Shown piece after piece: positions 27,187-34,982 of a DNA stretch of 64,000 bases. A program made the position numbers and the translations under genes. This DNA comes from Agromyces ramosus (GTDB lineage: Bacteria > Actinomycetota > Actinomycetes > Actinomycetales > Microbacteriaceae): NCBI RefSeq assembly GCF_004216665.1, contig NZ_SGWY01000004.1:62001-126000 (forward strand), in the 5' to 3' direction. Under the pieces are notes generated by a model. That model was not told the DNA's origin. It saw only the letters and a program-made list of their open reading frames with translations, and ran no database searches. Every line of letters begins with the position of its first letter. Within the stretch, counting starts at the first letter, position 1.

Positions 27187-27843
27187 TCAGGCCAGGTCGT
27201 CGCCCTCGGAGAGCTGGCGGACGGCCTCGGGGTCGGCGCCCGCCGCGAGGAGTCGCGCGACCAGCGCCCGTCGCGCACGCACGTAGGGCTCGCGCGAACC
27301 GGCGAGGACCGAACGCGTGTTGGCGCCGTCGAGCAGCGCCGTGACCTCGAACGACAGCTGGGCGGGGTCGGTGCCGGCGGCGAGCTCGCCGTTCTCGATC
27401 GCGTACCCGAGCGAGACGCTGACGTACTCGCCCCAGCTCTCGAACGCACGGGCGACGGCGTCGTGCACGGGGCCCGGCTTGGCATCGAGGTCGGCCGCCG
27501 CCGCAGCGAAGAAGCAGCCGCCCGGGAACACCCGGTCGCGCGAGTACGCGATCCACAGGTCGAGGAGCAGGGCGATGCGACGGATGCCGCGGGGCTCGAC
27601 GCGTGCCGGCAGCATCACGGCCTCGCGGAACCGCTGCGCCGCGGCCTCGACGGTCGCGAGCTGCAGGCGCTCCTTGGTGCCGAACAGCGTGGCGACGCCG
27701 CTCTTGCTCACGTTGGCCGCCGTCGCGAGGCGGCCGATCGAGAGGCCGTCGAGCCCCTCGACCGAGGCGAGGTCGGCAGCGCTCGTGAGCACGATGCGTC
27801 GCGAGGCGTCGCCCCGCACGCGTCGGCCGTCGATCTCGTTCAT
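27187..27843 (-). CDS. TetR-family transcriptional regulator
   Basis: A 218-residue TetR repressor. The helix-turn-helix is at about residues 16-62: IVLTSAADLASVEGLDGLSIGRLATAANVSKSGVATLFGTKERLQLATVE. The C-terminal domain matches the TetR_C group with the FPGGCFFAAAAADLDAKPGPV motif. Start is ATG 27843; the frame continues upstream through the operators and is not used. It is divergent from the alpha/beta hydrolase, and two 18-base operators lie between them, one within 12 bases of its start, indicating autorepression. Confidence 0.88.
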   Translation of the reverse strand: MNEIDGRRVRGDASRRIVLTSAADLASVEGLDGLSIGRLATAANVSKSGVATLFGTKERLQLATVEAAAQRFREAVMLPARVEPRGIRRIALLLDLWIAYSRDRVFPGGCFFAAAAADLDAKPGPVHDAVARAFESWGEYVSVSLGYAIENGELAAGTDPAQLSFEVTALLDGANTRSVLAGSREPYVRARRALVARLLAAGADPEAVRQLSEGDDLA

Positions 27844-27854
27844 GGTCTTTATTT

Positions 27855-27895
27855 TACGCACGATCGTTCGTATAGTGTACGTACGACCGTTCGTA
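27855..27895. promoter_or_regulatory. Twin TetR operators
   Basis: Two copies of the 18-base near-palindrome TACGNACGAYCGTNCGTA lie at 27855-27872 and 27878-27895, 23 bases centre to centre. They fill the gap between the TetR gene and the alpha/beta hydrolase. Two turns of helix between sites would place two dimers on the same face. Confidence 0.8.
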
Positions 27896-27938
27896 TTCAT
27901 AGAACGGATGCGCCGGGACATCACCATCGGAGGCCGCC

Positions 27939-28841
27939 ATGCACCCCGCCACCACCGCCCTCGTCGCCACCGTGCGCGCCGCCGATCGCGTCTCGCCCGG
28001 CCTCGCGGGCCGGCTCGCCCTGCCGCTGTTCCGGCAGGTGCGTCCGGCGCTGCCCGTGCGTCCCGCCGACCGCGCGGTGCACGAGCACGCCGAGCGCGGC
28101 ACGATCTCCGTGCGCGGCCGCGACCTCGTCACCTACGCCTGGGGTCATGGGCCCGAGACCGTGCTCGTGGTGCACGGCTGGCGTGGACGCGCCTCGCAGT
28201 TCGCCCCGATCGTGCGGGAGCTCCGCGCCGAGGGACTCCGCATCGTCGGCTTCGACGCGCCCGCGAACGGCGACTCCGCGGGTCGCCGCACCGACATCCG
28301 CGACTACCTGGCCGCCATCGAGGCGATGCAGCAGCGCCACGGCATGTTCCGGCTGGTGGTCGGGCACTCGTTCGGCGCACTGGCCGCGCTCACCGCCGTG
28401 CGTGAGGGCACCGCGACGGGCGGGGTGGCGGCGATCGCCGGTATGGCCGACGCCCGCTACCTCGTCGACTCGTTCGCCGACCGCATCCGCGTGGGCGCGG
28501 CGACCGCCGATGTGCTCGCGCACGAGTTCGCCCGTCGCGTCCTGCCCGACGTGGACGACCCGTATGCGCGCGTCGACGCCGTCGCCCGACCGCTGCCCGC
28601 CGACGTGCCGCTGCTCGTCGTGCACGACCGCGCCGACCGCGAGGTCGCGGCATCCGAGTCGCTGCGACTGCACGCCGCCCACGGCGAGCGCTCGCGCCTG
28701 CTCCTCACCGACGGGGCGGGGCACGCCCGCGTGCTCGGCGCGGATGCGACGCTCGACGCGGTGACGGCGTTCGCGACCGGTGGCCTCACGTCGCTCGACC
28801 GCGCCGGACTCGCCGAGCCGGTGCCCGCGGCCTCCGCCTGA
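27939..28841 (+). CDS. Alpha/beta hydrolase
   Basis: A 300-residue alpha/beta hydrolase. Seen: oxyanion-hole segment LVVHGWRGRASQF, nucleophile elbow VGHSFGA (Ser144), a late acid in VVHDRADREV and the catalytic His in GAGHARV. A 50-residue N-terminal segment precedes the fold. No signal peptide, so it should be cytoplasmic. ATG 27939 is preceded by GGAGG. Controlled, by arrangement, by the divergent TetR repressor. The substrate (ester, lactone or other) is not predictable. Confidence 0.87.
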   Translation: MHPATTALVATVRAADRVSPGLAGRLALPLFRQVRPALPVRPADRAVHEHAERGTISVRGRDLVTYAWGHGPETVLVVHGWRGRASQFAPIVRELRAEGLRIVGFDAPANGDSAGRRTDIRDYLAAIEAMQQRHGMFRLVVGHSFGALAALTAVREGTATGGVAAIAGMADARYLVDSFADRIRVGAATADVLAHEFARRVLPDVDDPYARVDAVARPLPADVPLLVVHDRADREVAASESLRLHAAHGERSRLLLTDGAGHARVLGADATLDAVTAFATGGLTSLDRAGLAEPVPAASA

Positions 28842-28981
28842 GCCTCCTACCGGGCCCGCTGCCCTACCCGATAGCGTGGGTGCACATCGCGACCGCGTTC
28901 CATTCGTGCACGACGGGGGTTCGCTCCGACGCACTCCTGCGTCGCGTGGGATCCTGTTGCGCCACCGAGTGAGGAGGTGGC

Positions 28982-30181
28982 ATGCCGTCGTACCTGACTC
29001 CAGGGGTGTACCTCGAGGAGTTCGCGGTCGGTCCGCCGCGAGCGACGTTCCGGCGGACGCCGCCGGAACCGCAGTTCGACGCGCGCTCGGTGTGGGAGGC
29101 GGAGCATGGAACGAGCGCGTTCCTCGGATGGGCGAGTCGGGGTCCCGAGCAGCAACCCACCCGCATCACCGGCTGGAAGGAGTTCGGGGAGGTCTTCGGA
29201 CCAGAGGTGGAAGGGGGCTTCATGGCCCAGTCCGTCAAGGGGTTCTTCGAGAACGGCGGGCGTTCCGCCTTCGTCGTCCGGCTCCCCGGGCGTCCTGGGC
29301 CCGGACAGTTGTCCTCGCTGGTCGGCGATCCCCGGGACCGGACCGGACTCTGCTCGCTCGAGCCCCTCGACGACGTCTCGCTGGTGGTGCTGCCCGACCT
29401 CGTCGCCGCATCCCATGACGGAAGCGACGACCTGGCGGAGGTTCGAGCCGGCCAGACCGCAGCCATCGCTCACTGCGAGCTGATGAGGGATCGGGTGGCC
29501 CTTCTCGACAGTCCGCCCGGTCTCGGTCCGCAGGTCGTACGGGCCTGGCGGAGGGATATCGCGGCATACGACTCGACGTACGCGGCGATGCTGTGGCCGT
29601 GGCTGCATACGTCTGCGCCGCAACGATCGGAACCGATCCCGCCGAGCGGACACGTGGCCGGCCTGATGGCGGGGTTCGATCACCGAGTCGGGCCGGAGCA
29701 ATCCCCGGTCGAGCGAACCATCCGGGGCGTCGCAGGCGTGGCGTTCGAGTCGACAACCATCGAACTCGAGGTACTGACCCCGATCGGGGTGAACGCCCTC
29801 GTCGGCACGCCCGACAGCGGGGTCGTCCTCCACAGCGCGAGGACCTTGAGCAGTGACGCGCCGTGGCGTCAGCTGGCGTCTCGGCGCGTGATGGCATTCC
29901 TCGGCCGCAATCTGACCCGGCGCACCAGGTGGGCGCTCGCCGAGCGGCCGGACGATCGAGCCGTATGGGCTGAGCTGGCGCACGACGTCGATGGGTTGCT
30001 GCGATTGATGTGGCATGCCGGTTCATTGGACGGTGAGCGAGCGGAGGACGCCTTCGCCGTGCAATGCGACGAGGAGATCAACGGGCTGTGGGATCAGCCC
30101 GGGAGGATCACGCTCGAGGCCTGGGCCCGGATCCCGGGAACGGGCGTCGCGTCGTTCCGCGTCCTGTGGGTCACCGCCTAG
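28982..30181 (+). CDS. Contractile tail sheath protein, orphan
   Basis: A 399-residue protein that I identify as a full-length contractile-tail sheath subunit. N-terminus: YLTPGVYLEEF (residues 4-14) and GWKEFGEVFG. Residues 80-100 read FMAQSVKGFFENGGRSAFVV, the sheath FFDNGG-type signature. The middle has PPSGHVAGLMAGFD, then GVNALVG and ARTLSSDAPWRQLASRRVMAFL. The C-terminus has W-x-E-L-x-x-x-V-x-x-L-L-x-x-x-W-x-A-G-S-L-x-G, AEDAFAVQCDEE and a final beta strand. All three regions match phage, pyocin and eCIS sheaths, so the gene is not a fragment. No tube, baseplate, spike or AAA+ gene is present within tens of kilobases. ATG 28982 has GAGGAGG in front. It is convergent by 24 bases with the STAND NTPase. 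Confidence 0.82.
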   Translation: MPSYLTPGVYLEEFAVGPPRATFRRTPPEPQFDARSVWEAEHGTSAFLGWASRGPEQQPTRITGWKEFGEVFGPEVEGGFMAQSVKGFFENGGRSAFVVRLPGRPGPGQLSSLVGDPRDRTGLCSLEPLDDVSLVVLPDLVAASHDGSDDLAEVRAGQTAAIAHCELMRDRVALLDSPPGLGPQVVRAWRRDIAAYDSTYAAMLWPWLHTSAPQRSEPIPPSGHVAGLMAGFDHRVGPEQSPVERTIRGVAGVAFESTTIELEVLTPIGVNALVGTPDSGVVLHSARTLSSDAPWRQLASRRVMAFLGRNLTRRTRWALAERPDDRAVWAELAHDVDGLLRLMWHAGSLDGERAEDAFAVQCDEEINGLWDQPGRITLEAWARIPGTGVASFRVLWVTA

Positions 30182-30205
30182 CTGCGCCGCTCGTCGACCT
30201 ACCCT

Positions 30206-33046
30206 TCACACCGTGATCGCGTCACTCGTGAGCAGTCCCCGCTCGACCAGGCCGAAGACCGCAGCCATCGATCCGATGTCGAGCAGTGCGGCCACGGCCA
30301 CGTCCCGCGCAGGCGCCGGGCCCGACAGCACCTCCAGCAACGCCGGCACGGCCTCGGGTCCCATGGTCGAAAGTGCGGATCGAATGTCCTGGCGTATCGA
30401 GGAATCCGCCGCTGCGTCCAGCAGGTCGGGTATGGCGTCCGGACCGATCGCGGCGAGCAGGTCGGCTGCGGCGCCTCGCCGGGTCGCTTCGCCGTCGCGG
30501 AACTCTGCGATGAGGGGTGGCACCGCCACACGGCCGAGCGCCTGGACGGCGAGCCTCGCCGAGCGCTGGACGAGGCGGCTCGGGTCCACCGCCAGTCCGA
30601 TCAGCGGGCCGACGCCCTCGACCCCCAGCGTTCCGAGCTTGCCGGCCGCGCGCCAACGCTCATCGGCGTCCCCCGCCGCCAGCTGGAGCAGGACCTCGAC
30701 TCGGTCCCGGCCTTCCGTCCCCTCCAGGATGCCCGCCGCGACCGAACGAACGCGGCTGTCGGTGTCAGCGAGCAGGGGAAGGAGGGCCGATGAGTCGACG
30801 GGCTTCGAACGTCCGATGGCGCCGACCGCTGCGAGGCGCACCTCGGCGTCCGCATGACGCAGCAGCGGCTTGACCGAGCTCGCGGCGGGTGTGCCGATGC
30901 GCGCGAGCGCGGACGAAGCGACACCCCGCACCTCGGGGCTCGGACTGCTCAGGCAACGGACCAGGCCGGGGATGGACGCCGGGCTCAGTTCGACCAGGCG
31001 ATCCGCGACGGTCTGCCGGGCATGGGCCATCGTCGACTCATCCTCGAGCCGGGCGAGGAGCCGGAGGTGCTCCGGCTGGAGGAATTCCTCGACGACGGCG
31101 TCGAAGACGGGGTGGAGCACTGCCCTCGCCCGGACCACGGCATCGAGTCGCTCCTGCTGCCACAGATAGCTCTCGTCGCGTCCGCTGGCCTGCCATTCCG
31201 CCGCGGCGATGTTGACACGACGGATCAGCTGGAGGTCGGCGCGGATGCCCTCCAGCCAGTCCGCCAGCAGGGGCCAGCGCGAGAAGAGCGCCTCGTGCGC
31301 CACCGAGACGACCGGGCGGCCGTCCTCGCCCCCGCTCACCTCGAGCAGCCGCGCCTCCGTCAGAGCGTCCACCAGGGCACGCTCGGCGGGGGACTGGACG
31401 GCGCGGTCGAGCTCGCATCTTCGCCTCGTGAAGTTGCCCCCTTCAGCCACGTCGACGAGTCGGCCGAAGACGTCTCGGAAGGTGTCGCGCACGTCCGCCG
31501 TCAGGGCCGAGAATGCTTCGTGAGCGCGGGCGCCGATGGCACCGGACACCCCGCCGAGACCCTCGTATGCCCGAGCCGTCAGGCGACCGGAGTCATCGCG
31601 GAGCCGGTAGAGCTCATCGAGGGTGTAGGCGAGCAGCGGCAGGGACCCGGAGGTGCGGCCGGCATCGGCGAGGATCCGTGCGGGAAGCCCCGGGTCGAAT
31701 TCCAGACCCGCACGGGCGGCCGGTCTGACGATCATGTCCAGGAGTTCGTCGGTTGGAGCGGCGAGTGGGAGGTGACCCTGCGTCAAGAGCCGGGCGAGCC
31801 CGGGGAGGTCCAGGCAGGCGGCGTAGAAGTCGGAGCGCACCGTGATCACGACGCGAGCGGTGCCCGTCCTGCTGAGCTCCGCAAGGGCTTCGATGAACGG
31901 CTGCCGATACCGCTCGTCGACCAACGTGAACAGTTCCTCGAACTGATCCACGACCATCAGGGCCGACGCAGCTCGACCGAGCGCCGTCGCCCGGGCCCCG
32001 ACGAGTGGGGAGACGGCATCTGGTTCCGCCCTGAGACGCTCTGCGAGCCTCCGCACCGAGGTGCTCGTCCCGGGAGCGAGTCGCTGGGCGAGCACCAGGA
32101 AGGGATCCGGCCCCATTTCCGCGGGCGTGAGGAACAGGCCGGTCCATTGGTTCAGGCGCGGCTCGAACGCCGGAAGCCACCACCGGTCGCTTCCCTCGAC
32201 TGCACCGGCGGCCAGTCGTGGGATCAGTCCCGCCCCGACGAGGGAGGACTTGCCCGAGCCGCTCGCGCCCACCACGGCGACGAAGCTCTCCCCGGCGATA
32301 CGGTCCACGAGTTCATCGGTCTGCTGTCCGCGGCCGAAGAAGATCGGTTCGTCGACCGATGTGAACGACCTCAAACCGGGAAACGGAGATCCCGACCACA
32401 GCTGCGGCTCGACGTGGTCGCCGGCGCCGTCGCCGCCGGGACCGACCAGGCGGAACACGAGCTCGCGGAGGTGGGCCTCGAGGAGCTTCCGAAACGCGTC
32501 CGGGGAGGAGTACTCGTTGACGCCGGAGAGGATCGAGCCGGTCGAATCGTCGACCATCCGCCCGAAGAACGCCTCGACCGACGCGAGCTGGTCGGCTCGT
32601 TCCGTGGCATCCGGCGCCGCCAGGTCGTAGACGACGGGAGACCGCCGTCGATAGACCAGCACCGCGGGCCGTCCTGTCTCTCGCGAAGCTCCGACGGCAT
32701 CCTCGAACTCCCACTCCGTCCCGGACGCGTACGGCGAACCATCGGCCCGGACGAATGCGCTGGCGGGTATCGGCGTGCCCATGCGACCCCAGAGGATCAC
32801 GATGACGATGTCGCACTCGCTCGGGCGGGGGATGGCGTCGTTGACGGAGAGCTGCGGCGTCTGCGTCGCGAGCATCGGGACCGCGATCCGCCCGACATCC
32901 CACGCGATCACCTCGAACGAGACGCGACCACGCAGGAACGGGTCGTACATCAGTTGGTCGATCGCGCTGCGCGCGAGGAGGCGCTCCTCTGCCACGTCGC
33001 CCGGCGACGAGATGAAGACCCGCAGCACCCGTGTGGTCTCCGACAT
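30206..33046 (-). CDS. DUF4062-STAND NTPase with C-terminal HEAT repeats
   Basis: A 946-residue protein with no signal peptide. Residues 5-95 are a DUF4062 domain (RVFISSPGDVAEERLLARSAI, then DIVIVILWGRMGTPI), a Rossmann-like module common at the N-terminus of bacterial conflict proteins. A STAND-type NTPase follows: FPGLRSFTSVDEPIFFGR, Walker A GASGSGKSS (260-268), Walker B ALMVVDQFEE (362-371), sensor VITVRSDF. Residues about 690-940 are HEAT-like repeats (for example PLLRHADAEVRLAAVGAIGR, PLLADTDSRVRSVAAGILEG). STAND proteins with repeat ends act as switches that oligomerise on ligand binding, often in phage defence. The start is ATG 33046, eight bases after AAGGGG; GTG 33055 overlaps that site. 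A CATAAT -10-like box lies at 33072-33067. It is convergent with the orphan sheath gene. Confidence 0.82.
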   Translation of the reverse strand: MSETTRVLRVFISSPGDVAEERLLARSAIDQLMYDPFLRGRVSFEVIAWDVGRIAVPMLATQTPQLSVNDAIPRPSECDIVIVILWGRMGTPIPASAFVRADGSPYASGTEWEFEDAVGASRETGRPAVLVYRRRSPVVYDLAAPDATERADQLASVEAFFGRMVDDSTGSILSGVNEYSSPDAFRKLLEAHLRELVFRLVGPGGDGAGDHVEPQLWSGSPFPGLRSFTSVDEPIFFGRGQQTDELVDRIAGESFVAVVGASGSGKSSLVGAGLIPRLAAGAVEGSDRWWLPAFEPRLNQWTGLFLTPAEMGPDPFLVLAQRLAPGTSTSVRRLAERLRAEPDAVSPLVGARATALGRAASALMVVDQFEELFTLVDERYRQPFIEALAELSRTGTARVVITVRSDFYAACLDLPGLARLLTQGHLPLAAPTDELLDMIVRPAARAGLEFDPGLPARILADAGRTSGSLPLLAYTLDELYRLRDDSGRLTARAYEGLGGVSGAIGARAHEAFSALTADVRDTFRDVFGRLVDVAEGGNFTRRRCELDRAVQSPAERALVDALTEARLLEVSGGEDGRPVVSVAHEALFSRWPLLADWLEGIRADLQLIRRVNIAAAEWQASGRDESYLWQQERLDAVVRARAVLHPVFDAVVEEFLQPEHLRLLARLEDESTMAHARQTVADRLVELSPASIPGLVRCLSSPSPEVRGVASSALARIGTPAASSVKPLLRHADAEVRLAAVGAIGRSKPVDSSALLPLLADTDSRVRSVAAGILEGTEGRDRVEVLLQLAAGDADERWRAAGKLGTLGVEGVGPLIGLAVDPSRLVQRSARLAVQALGRVAVPPLIAEFRDGEATRRGAAADLLAAIGPDAIPDLLDAAADSSIRQDIRSALSTMGPEAVPALLEVLSGPAPARDVAVAALLDIGSMAAVFGLVERGLLTSDAITV

Positions 33047-33196
33047 GTCGATCACCCCTTGCCACCATTATGCAAACGCCCAGTCAGCCGCGGCGGGCCG
33101 GATGGGGCGCTCGACGTCGACGGAGGGCGGCGGCGCGAGCGGGCGTCATGTCGCCGCGCTCGCCGACGCCGGCCCGGCAGGTGCGAGCATGGGGGG

Positions 33197-33940
33197 ATGA
33201 CGCAGCATCCACCGGCGCTCGTGGGCATCTCGCACGGCACGTCGTCCGAGGAGGGCCGTCGTTCCGTGCGTGGTCTGCACGACGCCGTGGCCGCGGCGAT
33301 GTCGCAGCGGCATCCGCATGCCCCGCCGTCGGTGCGGCTCGGACACGTCGACGTCGAGCAGCCCGACGTGCCCGCCACGCTCGCCTCGCTCGCACCGGGC
33401 GAGCCCGCGGTCGTGGTGCCGCTGCTGCTCTCGGCCGGATACCACGTGCACGTCGACCTCACGGAGGCCGTCGAGGCCGAGGCGGCCCGCCCGACGGTGC
33501 TCGCCGGAGCCCTCGGACCCGACGACCGGCTCGCGGCGGTGCTGCTGCGACGGCTCGGCGAGGCGGGCCTGCGCGACGACGACCGCATCGTGCTCGCGGT
33601 AGCGGGATCGAGCGATCGCCGTGCCGTCGAAGACTGCCGGCACATGGCCGCCCGGCTCGCCGCGGCCGCTGATCGCGACGTGTCGCTGGGCTTCCTCTCC
33701 GCGGCCGAGCCGCGCCTTCCCGCCGCGATCGATGCGGCCCGATCGGATGCCGCCGCCGACGGCGGCCGTGTGGTGGTGGCGAACTACCTGCTCGCGCCCG
33801 GCTTCTTCGACGACCTCGCCCGCGCGGCGGGCGCCGACGTCACGGCGCGCCCGCTGCTCGTGCCCGACGAGCCGGCGCCACGGGAACTCGTCGAGGTCGT
33901 GCTCGACCGATACGACGCGGCATCCGGCCGCTTCGGCTGA
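33197..33940 (+). CDS. Sirohydrochlorin chelatase-like protein (CbiX family)
   Basis: A 247-residue protein of the CbiX/SirB family. It begins LVGISHGTSSEEG with the metal-binding His13, a second conserved region with VVPLLLSAGYHVHVDL, and a second half that repeats the fold (VLAVAGSSDRRAV, then VVVANYLLAPGFFDDL). Two tandem halves fit the long two-domain type. It inserts iron into sirohydrochlorin for siroheme, the cofactor of sulfite reductase. The frame is open far upstream, through the STAND gene, but ATG 33197 is where homology begins. The gene lies close to the sulfite reductase operon, separated by a regulator/membrane pair on the other strand. Confidence 0.82.
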   Translation: MTQHPPALVGISHGTSSEEGRRSVRGLHDAVAAAMSQRHPHAPPSVRLGHVDVEQPDVPATLASLAPGEPAVVVPLLLSAGYHVHVDLTEAVEAEAARPTVLAGALGPDDRLAAVLLRRLGEAGLRDDDRIVLAVAGSSDRRAVEDCRHMAARLAAAADRDVSLGFLSAAEPRLPAAIDAARSDAAADGGRVVVANYLLAPGFFDDLARAAGADVTARPLLVPDEPAPRELVEVVLDRYDAASGRFG

Positions 33941-33959
33941 ACCGCCGCCGGCGCCGCCG

Positions 33960-34298
33960 TCACCCGCCCTGGCGCGCGATGTCCCGCAACGCCTCGAGGT
34001 GTCGGGCGAACGCATCCCGGCCGTCCGGCGTCAGCCGCAGCCAGGTGCGCGGACGCTTGCCCGCGTACCCCTTCAGCACCGAGACGTACCCGGCGTTCTC
34101 GAGCACGGCGACCTGCTTGCTCAGCACCGAGTCGCTCACCTCGACGGTGTCGCGCACGAATGCGAACTCGGCCATCTCGCTCGCCGAGAGCGTCGCGACG
34201 ATCGAGAACCGCACGGCATGCAGCAGCGGCTGCTCGAGACGATGTCGCGGGTGCTCGCCGCCGTCGCCGCGTGCACCCGGGCCGGGCGCCGTGCTCAC
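33960..34298 (-). CDS. Winged-helix regulator (HTH_34 type)
   Basis: A 112-residue regulator. It carries the compact winged helix RFSIVATLSASEMAEFAFVRDTVEVSDSVLSKQVAVLENAGYVSVLKGYAGKRPRTWLRLTPDGRDAF, found in a small MarR/ArsR-like family usually encoded next to a small membrane protein. It starts at GTG 34298, whose GTGA overlaps the stop of that membrane protein gene, so the two are translated together. Likely binds the ACTTTCCA half-sites upstream of the pair. Ligand unknown. Confidence 0.8.
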   Translation of the reverse strand: MSTAPGPGARGDGGEHPRHRLEQPLLHAVRFSIVATLSASEMAEFAFVRDTVEVSDSVLSKQVAVLENAGYVSVLKGYAGKRPRTWLRLTPDGRDAFARHLEALRDIARQGG

Positions 34299-34723
34299 TC
34301 CCTGACCTCGAGCGCGATGCCGACCATGAGCGGCACGGCGCTCACGACGGCGATCGGGAGCCAGAACCACAGCTGCCCGGGGAAGAGCGGGAGTCCGACG
34401 CCCAGTGCGACTCCGAGGACGAGCAGCCAGACGAGCACCGCGCGCCACCACCGGCGCAGCTGCGCCCGGGCGCCTGTGACGTCCGTCGAGAAGAACAGCG
34501 CGGTCACGCTCACGACCGCGGTGCCGAGCAGTCCGGAGAGCATGGCGATCCAGTCCCATTCCCTCCCCGCCGCGCCGACGCCCGTGAGGTAGAAGGCGCT
34601 GGCCACCGCGGTCCCGGCGAGCCAGGAGACGACGTTCTGCGACGTGCGTGCGCGGACGAGGGTCGCGATGCGCTCGGCGTCGGCGAGGGACCGCGCCGCG
34701 TCCGATCCGGTGGGTTCGCTCAT
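34295..34723 (-). CDS. Small four-helix membrane protein
   Basis: A 142-residue protein with a 30-residue hydrophilic N-terminus and four hydrophobic helices at about 32-52, 58-78, 92-110 and 118-136. It is coupled by overlap to the winged-helix regulator. Genes of this type commonly sit next to HTH_34 regulators in actinobacteria, but no function is known. ATG 34723 is preceded by AAAGGAGG. A promoter with TTGACC and CAAAAT 17 bases apart lies just upstream. Confidence 0.72.
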   Translation of the reverse strand: MSEPTGSDAARSLADAERIATLVRARTSQNVVSWLAGTAVASAFYLTGVGAAGREWDWIAMLSGLLGTAVVSVTALFFSTDVTGARAQLRRWWRAVLVWLLVLGVALGVGLPLFPGQLWFWLPIAVVSAVPLMVGIALEVRE

Positions 34724-34737
34724 GGCGGCCTCCTTTC

Positions 34738-34773
34738 ACTTTCCATTTTGGCAACTACTTTCCACAGGGTCAA
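34738..34773 (-). promoter_or_regulatory. Promoter and operator for the membrane protein/regulator pair
   Basis: On the minus strand TTGACC (34773-34768) and CAAAAT (34750-34745) form -35 and -10 boxes with a 17-base spacer. Half-site ACTTTCCA occurs at 34738-34745 and 34757-34764, with an inverted, imperfect copy TGGCAACT at 34749-34756. The sites cover the -10 and spacer, so binding of the cognate regulator would repress. Confidence 0.65.
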
Positions 34774-34866
34774 GCGAACGTGAGGAGGATTCGCGTCGCG
34801 AGCGCCCCCGTCGCGCGGCGCCGCGTTTGTCAAGGCTGTGACGCAATGCGGCGAACTGCGACGAGA

Positions 34867-34882
34867 CGTGACGTCACGTGAC
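34867..34882. promoter_or_regulatory. Overlapping palindromes upstream of the sulfite reductase operon
   Basis: CGTGACGTCACG (34867-34878) and GTCACGTGAC (34873-34882) are both perfect palindromes and overlap by six bases, about 100 bases before the sir start. More TGACG half-sites lie on both sides. Candidate site for a sulfur-responsive regulator; no regulator is identified. Confidence 0.5.
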
Positions 34883-34982
34883 GGGCGGCGGCGTCACGAA
34901 CGTGCCGCCGCCGCGAGCCTCGCCTAGCTTCGACCGCACACGAGCATCGCGCACCAGCGCCGGCCCAGGAAGGAGGACGCCC

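Noticed and set aside
28847-30016. Minus-strand frame opposite the tail sheath gene
   Set aside because: No motif and no ribosome site, whereas the sheath gene on the plus strand matches its family along the whole length.
30854-33196. Long N-terminal extension of the CbiX-like gene
   Set aside because: The frame is open only because it is antisense to the STAND gene. Homology begins at ATG 33197.
28842-33196. Prophage or integrated element around the sheath gene
   Set aside because: No integrase, att-like direct repeats, tRNA target, terminase or other phage gene could be found on either side.
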